From: Balanoglossus misakiensis
Lineage: Eukaryota > Hemichordata
NCBI GenBank assembly: GCA_040954595.2
Contig: CM082593.2
Span: forward strand, 10,354,001-10,418,000
Direction: 5' to 3'
DNA length: 64,000 bases
The notes under the pieces are model-generated. The model saw nothing but the letters and a program-made list of their open reading frames with translations, was not told where the DNA came from and made no database searches. This document shows, one piece after another, positions 1 to 8,366 of the stretch. Each line of letters begins with the position of its first letter. Position 1 is the first letter of the stretch. Position numbers and translations under genes: made by a program.

Positions 1-430
1 AAAAATGGCATTTTTGTATTGATTGAGGTCAAAAAGACTGCTTTTTTTTTAAAAGTCACCACTTTTAACATAGAATTGACTTTCCATATATCACCAGATC
101 AACTATTATGAAGAAAACCGTGTTTTTTAATTTTTTTCTAAAAATGACGTTTTTTTGGCAAAAAATGGTCAAAAAGGCAATTTTCTGTTGTTTTGGGTCA
201 ATCGAACTATTTTTTTCGTAATATTCACCAAATTTTACATAGAATAGGCATATCATATGTCATCAGATCTTAGAATGTGACGAAAACAGTGTGTTTTTAG
301 TGTTTTCTAAAAAAACACCATTTTTGGGTTAAAAATGGCCAAAATGGCAATTTTGTCTTGAGTGGGGTCAATAAGACTGACATTTTTGGAATCAGCACCA
401 TTTTTTACATAGAATGGACCTCTCAAACCT
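1..430. repeat. Diverged tandem repeat, about 168-bp period
   Basis: Two and a half copies of an AT-rich unit are visible. The marker word acatagaat preceded by tcacca recurs near 56-80, 226-250 and 394-420, giving spacings of about 170 and 168 bp. Each copy also carries aaaaatgg..caa and a gggtcaat word followed by a T-rich tract. Copies differ at many positions, so the array is old. It begins outside the window and I see no coding potential in it. It is a different sequence from the 78-bp satellite on the right. Confidence 0.65.
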
Positions 431-475
431 TCCTTACCAAAAATTCTGATTAACGGCATCTAGCTCCTGGACTAG

Positions 476-550
476 GTCCCCTGCCCCATTCCCACTGCCA
501 TCGGCGCTACGCTCAAGGGCGCAGCCAGCGGTGGGAATGGGGCAGGGAAC
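476..550. repeat. Short perfect inverted repeat (hairpin)
   Basis: Arms 479-495 and 531-547 are perfect reverse complements over 17 bp (ccctgccccattcccac and its complement). They extend to 20 bp with one mismatch (476-495 / 531-550). The 35-bp loop is GC-rich, unlike the AT-rich surroundings. It could be a small foldback element or the core of a decayed one. Confidence 0.6.
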
Positions 551-661
551 AGACTACTTCACTTGTGGAATAAAGTGCTCATTTCTTGTGTATCTGCATT
601 TTGTCGATGTTATCGCTCCTCTGGCAGAGAAGCCAGGGTGCTAGCTGTTGGCTTTAATAAG

Positions 662-911
662 GGACTGTTCAGAATTTACTTCCAGGGGGCGGAGAATTTT
701 CAGAGGGGGGGGGACCACCCATTTTCTCCAAGACAAATTAGGGGAGACTAGACATAAAAGTCACAATAGGGGGACCATGGAAAATCCCCAGGAAATTTAA
801 GGGGGGACCACATATTTCCTCCACAATTTACTAGGGGAGACCATGGGAAAAAATCACCAGGAAAATAAAAAATCCTCCATCCCCAACTTGGAAGTAAATT
901 CTGAACAGTCC
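662..911. mobile_element. MITE-like element with 23-bp terminal inverted repeats
   Basis: The left end 662-684 (ggactgttcagaatttac..) is an exact reverse complement of the right end 889-911. The 250-bp element has no transposase. Its interior is purine-rich and holds about five imperfect copies of a ggggagacca..aaatta motif spaced about 30-37 bp apart (ggggaccac, ggggagact, gggggaccat, ggggggaccac, ggggagaccat). No convincing target-site duplication is visible, so the transposon superfamily stays open. Confidence 0.65.
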
Positions 912-914
912 TTC

Positions 915-975
915 ATGGTTGTTTGTTTGTTTGTTTGCCTGTTTGTTTATTCGTATCTTTGTTTGTTTGTGTATT
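915..975. repeat. Imperfect (GTTT)n microsatellite
   Basis: Runs of gtttgtttgttt broken by a few substitutions lie just outside the right end of the preceding MITE-like element. Confidence 0.8.
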
Positions 976-2261
976 CTATCTCATTTAATATGATGCTTCT
1001 GTCACATTTGGCATTTACTGTCGCATAAACAATGACCGAACCGACTCGACTGCGTTTGGATGCACGATGGACTTAAGAGTGAATCCATCGGTGTTTACCG
1101 GCCAAAACAAAACCGTTTGATTTCTTTAACACTGTTGCAACAAGTGAGACCCTAGTACATGTAGTATATAAATCAGAAGTCCGGTGCATGTTTGCCAGTG
1201 ACACCTACCACAAAATGGCATCGCCCAAATAATGTTGGGCGCGCCCGTGGAAGTTATAAGCCCGGCGCTTTTTCCTCATGATTAATAAAACAGTTAACAC
1301 AACATTGGAAATTCAGCCAATTTGTCCCTGTTTTGTAGAAATAGTGCGAGCTATACATGGCGAAAAGTTTTTCAAAAAATAGATCAAAATGGGAATTCAA
1401 ATTAGTGAATATTATTGGCACTTACAGAGTTTTAATTCAAAATAGAGGATTCATTCCAATGAATATGCAAGTCAAGAAGTCACATAGGGATCATGAAAAT
1501 GACCTATTGATCATGTCATGATGATTATGTACAAGAGAGAAGTAAAAAACTGGTTATTGCTTGAATTTCATGTTTCTTTTTAATCAGATGTAGTCAACAG
1601 TCTTTCAACAAGTCTATAACATGATTTTGAAATGATTTTCAAAAGTACACAATTCCATATGAAAATGTTACTTTAAGATTTGTAAATTTTTCTGTATATT
1701 TGAGTTCACGTGCATAGGCTGACTCAAACATTCTTTGCATCAACATTTACCGTCCTTTCAAAAATCTTGCCTGTAGTCCAGGTTTTACATTTGCACTTAA
1801 TAGCATTATAACACCATCATGTCATCCACATGTTACCCTCACAGCCAGTCACTGTGTGTATATTGTGATTCATGAAGTACATGTAGTGCTACATATTTTT
1901 GTGGAGATGAGACACACACACACATAGCAACCGATAGACAGACTGCTTGATAATATGCTCTGACTGATCCCTAAAGCTGAAACTTGTATGTGTTTGTACA
2001 TACAACACAAAGGAACTAAAAATAGGGCATTCACATAGGGACCATTGAAAGTTTTCTGAAACATCTCAACTCAAACATTGACATAAAAAATACTTTGTGA
2101 ACAATTAAAGTCTTCCTGGAACGTTTCAGATTTGAGACGGTTTTGCCAGCCAGACCTGATCCGGTGTAATGATTAACACCTCTTCGCAACCCATTGTCTA
2201 TGGGGCCGAGCCTCGCAGTGCCTATACATAAACTTTGTGTGTGTGGACACAAACGACTCAA
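976..2261. other. AT-rich DNA with no recognisable gene
   Basis: Only short, unrelated open frames are present. There is no splice-site pair flanking a plausible coding stretch, no RNA gene, and no repeat that I can pair with another part of the window, apart from a short (CA)n at 1914-1925 and scattered tacatgta words. Confidence 0.5.
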
Positions 2262-2328
2262 AGGATTAATGCTCTGTGTTTACCATAGGCAAATAGTGTC
2301 TCAAATTTTTCCCTGCCTGAACCTGGTA
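2262..2328 (+). repeat. Dispersed repeat, copy 1 (inverted partner at 6155-6220)
   Basis: Its reverse complement matches 6155-6220 over about 66 bp with few differences, sharing caaattttt / gacactatt / ctatggtaaacacagag words. About 150 bp upstream of each copy there is also a directly oriented shared word, cagatttgagac (2127 and 6137). The two loci are therefore probably copies of one larger element with partly palindromic structure. Confidence 0.6.
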
Positions 2329-2466
2329 TCTGAAATGTTTCTCATTTTACCCAGTGTAAACATGGTGAAAGACAAAATGTCCTATACCTGTATAACATAG
2401 ATCATAAATTTATAATACCAGGGTTTACTTGGTCTGATTGAAGCTCTGTAATTGGTTGAAGCAAGG

Positions 2467-2673
2467 GTTTTTATTACATATGTACCGTCGATTACTTGCA
2501 CCGAGCGCGCGCGTAACATCGGTATTTGCACTCAGTGCAATACCAAAAACATTATGCTATACCTGTATGCAAATGAGTGGCCTGTTCACGAAACAAGCAA
2601 TATCATTCCGCGGTCTCATTTCTTTCATTTTCGGTCTTTTTTTCAAAATGGGATGAACATATGTAATAAAAAC
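2467..2673. repeat. Region bounded by a perfect 17-bp inverted repeat
   Basis: gtttttattacatatgt at 2467-2483 is the exact reverse complement of 2657-2673. The roughly 173 bp between includes a short local palindrome (2521-2544, ggtatttgcactcagtgcaatacc-type) and a GC-rich patch (cgagcgcgcgcg). It looks like a small MITE whose right terminus abuts the larger palindrome that starts at 2672. Confidence 0.5.
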
Positions 2674-2863
2674 AGAACCCCATGGCTCAATCGTGCAAGC
2701 ACGGCGTACCGGTAGTATTTGCACTCGTGCTGGCGGTGTATTCTTGCTGCCCCCGCACGAGCGACAGCGAGTGCGGGGGACGGGCGCAAGAATACACCGC
2801 CAGACACTCGATGCAAATACTACCGTTACGCCGTGCTTGCACGATCGAGCCATGGGGTTCTGT
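2672..2863. mobile_element. 192-bp near-perfect palindrome (foldback element)
   Basis: The left arm (2672 to about 2762, beginning acagaaccccatggctc) and the right arm (about 2770-2863) are reverse complements at roughly 90% identity around a short centre near 2765. The arms contain tgcaaatac and a GC-rich inner stem (cccccgcac / gtgcggggg). All open frames here are palindrome by-products on both strands. A snap-back MITE is the simplest reading. Confidence 0.75.
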
Positions 2864-2945
2864 CATAACATTCTCTACTAGAAGACCTGAACAGTAAATA
2901 ACTGAAATAAAATACACAAAAGAGAATGCATCTGAATAGAACACA

Positions 2946-2951
2946 ATTTAT
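2946..2951 (-). promoter_or_regulatory. Possible polyadenylation signal for the UBE2J1-like gene
   Basis: AATAAA on the minus strand lies about 536 bp beyond the stop codon at 3487-3489. I saw no other AATAAA between the two. This is only a hexamer match. The 3' UTR of roughly 0.5 kb is inferred. Confidence 0.25.
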
Positions 2952-3486
2952 TAACTTGGATTGGTCATGGGCATCAGGGCGCTCTACTTAAGAAATTCTA
3001 GAACATGTTTGTACAAGTGGCATTTTCATGAGCAGTGAGCAACGAGGCCTTTCTGGCATGTAATACTTAAAATCCAAACATCAGATTTTTTATCACACAA
3101 AATCATATTATATATAATGACATTATAAATGGTGTGCGCTTATATTTGGTTACGGATTTAAAACCTCTTTGAGGAAAATTTTGCAGAGAGGTCTTGTATC
3201 TACAACCAAATAACCACTATGTTCATATCATTCAGATTGCTCAGTACTATCAGCGAGTTCACCAGTGGTTTCCAGAAATCTATAGGCTAAACATATGCCA
3301 TTTTCATTGTGCCTCCCCCATCTATTTCAATACAATAAATAATGGCTGGCTTGATTTTTCACCAGGACTTTTCAACAATAGTTTTTGTTAAGATATAGAC
3401 AACATTCCAGATGTGTATGAAAACTCGAGGAAAATAATAACATTTGACCTGTCATCAGTTGTGAATTAATTAAATATTTTCATAAA
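2952..3486 (-). other. Presumed 3' UTR of the UBE2J1-like gene
   Basis: AT-rich sequence between the stop codon at 3487 and the possible poly(A) signal at 2946. It holds no credible open frame on either strand and no repeat I can pair elsewhere. Its assignment to the transcript is inference from position. Confidence 0.3.
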
Positions 3487-4061
3487 CTACACATTATAAT
3501 CAAATTTAAACTCGTATGTAATGAATAATCGTCTCAACATAAGAGCTGCTAAGGCTAGACTCAACAGCACTATCAACACGAAAGAATTACTATTTTCTTG
3601 CTGACGTATCTGGCGATTATTCTGATTTGATAGTGTGTCGTTTCTTCTTCTGGGTTGCTCATACCCTTGCTGGCTGACATTTCTTTGTCGTATGTTTGTC
3701 TCTGTGGTAGCATTGTCATTGGCATTTCTCTGGGGGTGTTTTCTGTGTTGGCAGTTGCAGGTTCTGGTGCTAGGGGAGTGTTGACATCTGCCTGGGGTCT
3801 TGCATCGGCTGGCGGTTGAACGGTGTTGTCGTTGTTCGATGCCGCATCTCTGTGTCGTGGCGGCTGTCCGGCTCCTGCAAACGCAGCGTACTGAGACACG
3901 AATGGGTTCGGGTATGACATCTGCTGGAAGTGTTGCTGGTATGCTGCGGCTGGATAGGGTGGGGGTTGTTGGTTCGCAGAAGCTACAGGCTGGGGTGTGT
4001 TTGTGCTTGTGCTTGTTGTGGCAGTATCAGCAGAGGTTGCTATGCTTTTCTTTGTCTCTTC
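3487..4061 (-). CDS. UBE2J1: UBE2J1-like tail-anchored E2 ubiquitin-conjugating enzyme, terminal exon, apparent 1-bp frameshift
   Basis: UBE2J1 (Ubc6-like) is an ER-membrane E2 acting in ER-associated degradation, with a cytosolic UBC fold, a disordered linker and a C-terminal tail anchor. This exon encodes only linker and anchor. It starts after a good acceptor (tcctccacag, AG at 4062-4063) and opens with EETKKS. A P/Q/A/N-rich linker of about 110 residues follows (YPAAAYQQHFQQMSYP..), then an N/Q/R-rich stretch. It ends in the hydrophobic segment VLIVLLSLALAALMLRRLF and a short lumenal tail with FKFDYNV before the stop at 3487-3489. The human UBE2J1 tail has the same VLIV.L.LALAAL..RR....E..FD pattern. 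The linker and anchor lie in different frames: at the G5 run 3732-3736 one more G would join them. This could be a consensus error, a polymorphism or a pseudogene. The UBC-domain exons should lie at higher coordinates, but I could not locate them. Confidence 0.72.
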
Positions 4062-4063
4062 CT

Positions 4064-4362
4064 GTGGAGGATAAAAAGAACACAGTGTTTTTGCAAAGGT
4101 CGGGGAACACTGGTAATGGATTTGGGAACCCCGTTAATATTCCTATAACCTCCTAATATAACCACATTGATACACCCAGGGGAACCCCGGTAAAATGACT
4201 GGGGAACTCTGGTAGACTGCCTGACCACTGTGACATTGGCCTTGTTCTGTTGTTTGAATTCGGAGTGACTGGGGTACTCCGGTAGATTTTATCTAGGTAC
4301 CGCCCTTAACAAAAACACTAGAACAGAATCACAATTTGGAAGGCATGAGAGGCAAATACCAT
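4064..4362 (-). other. Presumed intron of the UBE2J1-like gene with GGGGAAC-type repeats
   Basis: Immediately upstream (in gene sense) of the terminal exon. Five imperfect copies of a ggggaac(a/t)c(t/c)ggta motif occur near 4102, 4127, 4180, 4200 and 4271, several preceded by gact. No coding sequence was found. The intron assignment is inferred from the acceptor at 4062-4063. Confidence 0.4.
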
Positions 4363-4790
4363 TTAAGGATGTACACGCACAACATAAACTGATAAACAGT
4401 GCATGTGTGTCTGTTCCTGAAAGGATTACATCGATAATTGCCAGAAAACAAACTTCTACTATTGTCTTTTTCACGAAATTTTACACATAGCTCAGACAAG
4501 TAAACGTAAATTCATTGGTCAAAAAAAATTATGTGGTCACCAAGCTCTATTATGAGATAAATTGCGTTAAAATCTTCGCCCATAGACAAACCATTGGTGA
4601 AAAATGCTGAGACAGCAAATTTCTTCTATTATCAACTAAATTCATGGCTCTGTATTTTTTTTAAAAAGGGCAATGACCCCTACAATTTTTAACGGATTCT
4701 CATTATACATACACAGCATAATCCAAAAATCCACAATTAAAAGAATGACAATACTTTCAACGTGTATAATACCAGCATACACCTGTTTCA
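4363..4790 (-). mobile_element. TTAA-associated MITE family 3, copy 1
   Basis: It begins TTAAGGATGTAC at 4363. Its reverse complement matches the copy at 14617-14990 over most of its length. Shared words include the complement of caatggtttgtctatgg, gctatgtgtaaaatttc, acaatagtagaag and cattatacatac. The terminal TTAAGGATGTAC seen at the start of the 14617 copy and here on the opposite end implies inverted termini. No coding capacity. The right end near 4790 is approximate. Confidence 0.65.
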
Positions 4791-5039
4791 AGTCCAGTGT
4801 CCTAATACACCATCATCATGAATTGGAACTCAAAGCAAGGCCAATGAGCAAACCCAGATTGACAACTCATTACACCAGCAAAGTGGTTTCTTTATGGAAG
4901 TGGTGGTACCAATAAATACTTTATTCAAGGTAAGAATTTCTTATTGTAGCAGTATTTTCATTTCCATTCATGTTTTAAAGGCCTTTTTTGTAGATTCTGA
5001 GTTTCTATGCCAGACAAAGTATGATTATTTTTCCACTAA

Positions 5040-5312
5040 TGCAGCCTGAATTAAAGTCAACATTTTTCACCATAGGTCTTTCTATGTTATTTTTCTATAG
5101 GCATGGACACATTTAAGTTTATCTCAAAACTGAGCACAGTGGTGAGCCTACAACTTATATGAATCACTCAATTTAATTTCATTTGGATGAGTTATGAGTG
5201 AAACTTCTTAAAATTACAATAGTAGAAAAGGGTTTTCTATCAATTCTTAATGTTATCCTATGGGAAGAAACACATTCCATGAGCTCATACATGTAGTGTG
5301 TGCCATTCTTAA
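5040..5312 (+). mobile_element. MITE family 3, copy 2 (diverged, partial)
   Basis: Shares aagtttatctcaaaa, acaatagtagaa, gagttatg/agctatg and tcctatgggaaga.acac, in the same order, with the copy at 14617-14990. It is more diverged than copy 1 and its ends are not well defined; a TTAA lies at its right end near 5312. Confidence 0.5.
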
Positions 5313-5336
5313 CCCTTTCAGTATTATATGAATCAG

Positions 5337-5480
5337 ATATAGAAGCTTGTTCAACGTCCCGTTGCGGCCAAGCCAATCAGATTGCACGTTATGTCAATCA
5401 AAACTGAAGGATACCTAAAGTTCTCTATAAGGCACCGTCTGATTGGTTTACTAGAGTTTTCAACGGGAGCTTCTATGGGA
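5337..5480. repeat. Imperfect inverted repeat (small foldback element)
   Basis: Left arm words tagaagct, cccgttg and ccaatcaga (5337-5381) recur as reverse complements at 5438-5480 (tctgattgg, caacggg, agcttcta), with gaps in the stem. The size of about 145 bp and the symmetry suggest a MITE. No coding sequence. Confidence 0.5.
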
Positions 5481-6154
5481 GTTGGTCAGATGTAGTGTGA
5501 GGCGACAGTATAAGAATACCGTACTGCGAAGTAAAAGACGTCGCCGTACCTTACATCTGATTTTAATCAGATTGTATGCACACATAAGCTGGTTTAGAAT
5601 ACTGATAAACCCTGATGAAACAATCTCAGTAAAATATATACAGATGAGAATGAGAATGCAGTTAAAGTTAAATATACATTCGTTGTATCTTTTGGCTTTA
5701 TTTCCAGTATTTTTGTTCTATGTAGCAAATGCGATTTCATGTTCTACTCCACACAGATTGTTACTTGTCAGCACAGAATGTATGTGTATAATGGCCATTG
5801 TCATTGTTGACAATAATTCATGGATTCTAGTCTGGACTTAAATTCCAATTTGGCACAATAACAATGCTGACCATACACATATATGTTTCATCATGTTTCG
5901 GGAATTTGCACAAGAAACTGCTAAACAAAGATACTGAAAACATAGGAAAAAGGTAAAGGTAATGGAGCTTTAATTACAATTCACACTGTATACAAAATCC
6001 ATGTAAAAATTCAAAATACTGGATTTGTCAGCTTCAACTGATATGGGGGTCACACAAGAAATTGCTAAAACGTCTCAGATCAAATACTGGCATAAATTAT
6101 TATTGGTGAATGGTTTAAGTGGTCCTGAATCTTCTCAGATTTGAGACACGTCTC
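5481..6154. other. No recognisable gene
   Basis: A 119-codon open frame at 5482-5841 has no family resemblance, no acceptor or donor context and a mixed composition typical of chance AT-rich frames. Nothing else of note except the start of the dispersed repeat that follows. Confidence 0.4.
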
Positions 6155-6220
6155 TTACCAGGTTCACACAGGGTAAAATTTGAGACACTATTAGTCTATG
6201 GTAAACACAGAGCGTTAATA
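6155..6220 (-). repeat. Dispersed repeat, copy 2 (inverted partner at 2262-2328)
   Basis: taccaggttcacacaggg followed by aaatttgagacactatt and ctatggtaaacacagag is the reverse complement of 2262-2328. It is followed by a 13-G homopolymer at 6225-6237. Confidence 0.6.
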
Positions 6221-6398
6221 CTTTGGGGGGGGGGGGGTTAGCTGGGCAGACCCGCCCTCCTTTATTTTTTGCCACCCTGCTATCTTACGCGCCGCCCTGC
6301 TTTCTTTTCATTCCCGCCTTGGTAAATATTTATTGTTTCTGGTGCACGCTCCCGCATGCGGCTGGCATTTGAGAGAATGATATTTATTCAGTTTAGGG

Positions 6399-7479
6399 AT
6401 GTTTTGTCGCCTTTGTACAAAACACAAGCAGAAGGCCAAGTGCGGAGGGACTTGGGTTACAACATCTCCATGTACATGTACCACCCTTCGCGAAGACAAA
6501 CTCAAGCAGCATGAAGAGACGATTATCGACCGGGCGGCAATGCAGCTTGAGGCCGAGGCAGCAGTTATCGAGAACAGCAGCGGTCTTGTGGCTGCATTTG
6601 ACAAGGTCATCACCTTTGAGACGCAAGCCTTCATGCATCGGCGTCCTACGATGCATGTATTTTCTCATGCACAGAGAATTGCCGCACACCACCAACTTCA
6701 TCCATGTTTTGGAATTGGCAAAGTCCCTCGGGTGTTCATTCCTCAGCAGTGATGACCACAACTATAATGGTTTATTGCATTGGTAAGTAGGTCTACTGAT
6801 TTTTGTGCAGATCTAAATTGTAGGCAATGTAGTAACATTTATTTAAACCTGGTTGTTTTCAAGAAAGGATCACTGTTTAAGCAATAGTGTTACACTCAAT
6901 AAATAATAATTACTGTACAAATTACTGTGAATTTTGATAAGTTTAATCTGAAGAGTAATTTTCATTTATTTCATTTTTCAGGCAAAGTCATCCGTGATGA
7001 GATTTTAGAGAAGATGAAAGGAAGTAACTTCTATTCACTGTTAATAGATGAAAACAACTGATGTGGCTGTATTGAAGCAATTAATCATCTATTCCAAGTA
7101 CACCTTGAAGTCTGGGAAGTCAGTTGTGTCTTTCCTTGGAGTTAAAGAAGTAAGTGGAAAGTTTTTCAATTTTTAAGTCTACACTGAATTAAAAACATAC
7201 GATTAAACATGTTTTTGAGTGACCTCATTTAATTGATTTTGCTGACTAGTTATTTCAGGTGAGACAAACATTGAGTTGTACATTGCATGTGTTAACATCA
7301 AGGTTTTATTTTCACTGTTTTAGGTTGGTGATGGCAGAGCAGACACCATTGCACAGTCAGTGAAGGAGTTTTCTTCAGAGAATGGTATTGTCTTAAGAGA
7401 TCGTCTGTCTGCTTTGGGCAGTGATGGTGCTCCTGTTATGCTAGGACAGAAAGGAGGGGTGGCTACCAAACTAAAAAAA
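6399..7479 (+). pseudogene. hAT-like transposase gene fragment (ZNF862/C17orf113-like), three exons, frameshifted
   Basis: Exon 1 (6399-6782) encodes a zinc-finger-like start (FCRLC..KH...LKQHEE) and then, after a frame change near 6635-6645 caused by an apparent extra atgc, the segment CMYFLMHRELPHTTNF..VLELAKSLGC typical of hAT-like proteins of the ZNF862/C17orf113 group. A strong donor, gtaagtag, follows at 6783. Exon 2 (6982-7149) has acceptor tttttcag and encodes FYSLLIDE..TDVAVLKQLI; one extra A in an A4 run splits it (GATGAAAACAACTGA). Donor gtaagtgg is at 7150. Exon 3 (7324-7479) has acceptor ctgttttag and encodes VGDGRADTIAQSVKEF..LSALGSDGAPVMLGQKGG, ending at donor gtgagtg. The order (zinc finger, hydrophobic linker, LIDE.TD, GSDGA.VM) is that of the family's N-terminal half. 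The later catalytic part is absent: repeats begin by 7570. The family call is from motif memory and no search was run. Confidence 0.6.
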
Positions 7480-7564
7480 GTGAGTGAAATTTTGAGTTGT
7501 GAAGACATTGTGATTTTGTAAGTTTTTAGTTGGTGTCTTTATATCGTGACAATAATAATAGTAA

Positions 7565-8288
7565 TAATTAAAGCTGCAAGCAGCATTGAAGGGGCCCAAG
7601 CATAGAGATAATAACCATTAGACTCCATTCAGGGTTGTACCATTCAATTGCGTAGGCTGTATTTGCTCTGGATGTGGAGATATGGGAAAGTAGGCAACCA
7701 CCCGAAATGGATGTCCTACAAGTACAAACACAACAACCACAAGTGAACTTTTACGTTATGTAAGGACTTCAGTTAAGTACTTCAAAGGTCAGCTGAGGGT
7801 ACCCAAAAATTGGGCCAAAAATTTGGATTCCTATTTGGTTCATATTCAAGACAACGGAAAATTCTCGCCCTTTGGGTTTTTTAAATTAGGTATGGCCATA
7901 ATAATGAGTTACGCAAGTAAGTTACAGGTGGCCCTAGGAATTTAGCATTTCATGACGGTCCTACCCTACCCCTCCAAACACGTGGCTATATATGATGTGC
8001 ATGCTAACATATGGAAAGCAGGTCAATGGACACCTGAGGTCATTCAAAAATTTGACAGAAAAATTTCATTCCTGTTTATGTCTTGTGCAACAAATCCTAC
8101 ATTTGCAGCCCTTTCACTTTGCCTAACATTAGGTATGCACGTAATACATGAATCAAGCAGGTGTCAAAGGTATCCCCCTGTATTTGGCATTTCATGATAG
8201 TTTCATCCCTCCAAATACCAAAGCTGCACCTGTACAACGGGATGAGATATGGCACTGTATGACAGAGGTCATCCAAATCACCTTATAC
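7565..8288 (+). repeat. Old tandem repeat, about 245-bp period, left part
   Basis: Begins near aaagctgcaagcagcattgaaggggccc (a gctgc/gcagc palindrome at 7571-7582). Units recur with words such as aggtatg.(a/c)c(g/a)taat, gcaagt/gcaggtg, gcatttcatga, cccctccaaa and caaagctgca; gcaagt at 7913 and gcaggtg at 8156 are about 243 bp apart. The same words continue after the LINE insertion, at 9736-10160, so the LINE landed inside this array. No coding sequence. Confidence 0.55.
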
Positions 8289-8366
8289 ATCAATCAATCA
8301 ATCAATCAGAGAAATTTGTATAGCGCCAGTATCTATAACAAGTGTCATACTCAAAGGCGCTTGTGC

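Noticed and set aside
2557-2944. Overlapping frames of 60-98 codons on both strands
   Set aside because: They arise from the GC-rich palindrome at 2672-2863, which opens mirror-image frames on both strands.
3800-4156. Plus-strand frame of 118 codons
   Set aside because: It overlaps the UBE2J1-like exon on the other strand and has leucine/cysteine-rich chance composition; it is a shadow frame.
5482-5841. 119-codon plus-strand frame
   Set aside because: No family motif, no splice context and no conservation evidence; consistent with chance in AT-rich DNA next to a foldback element.
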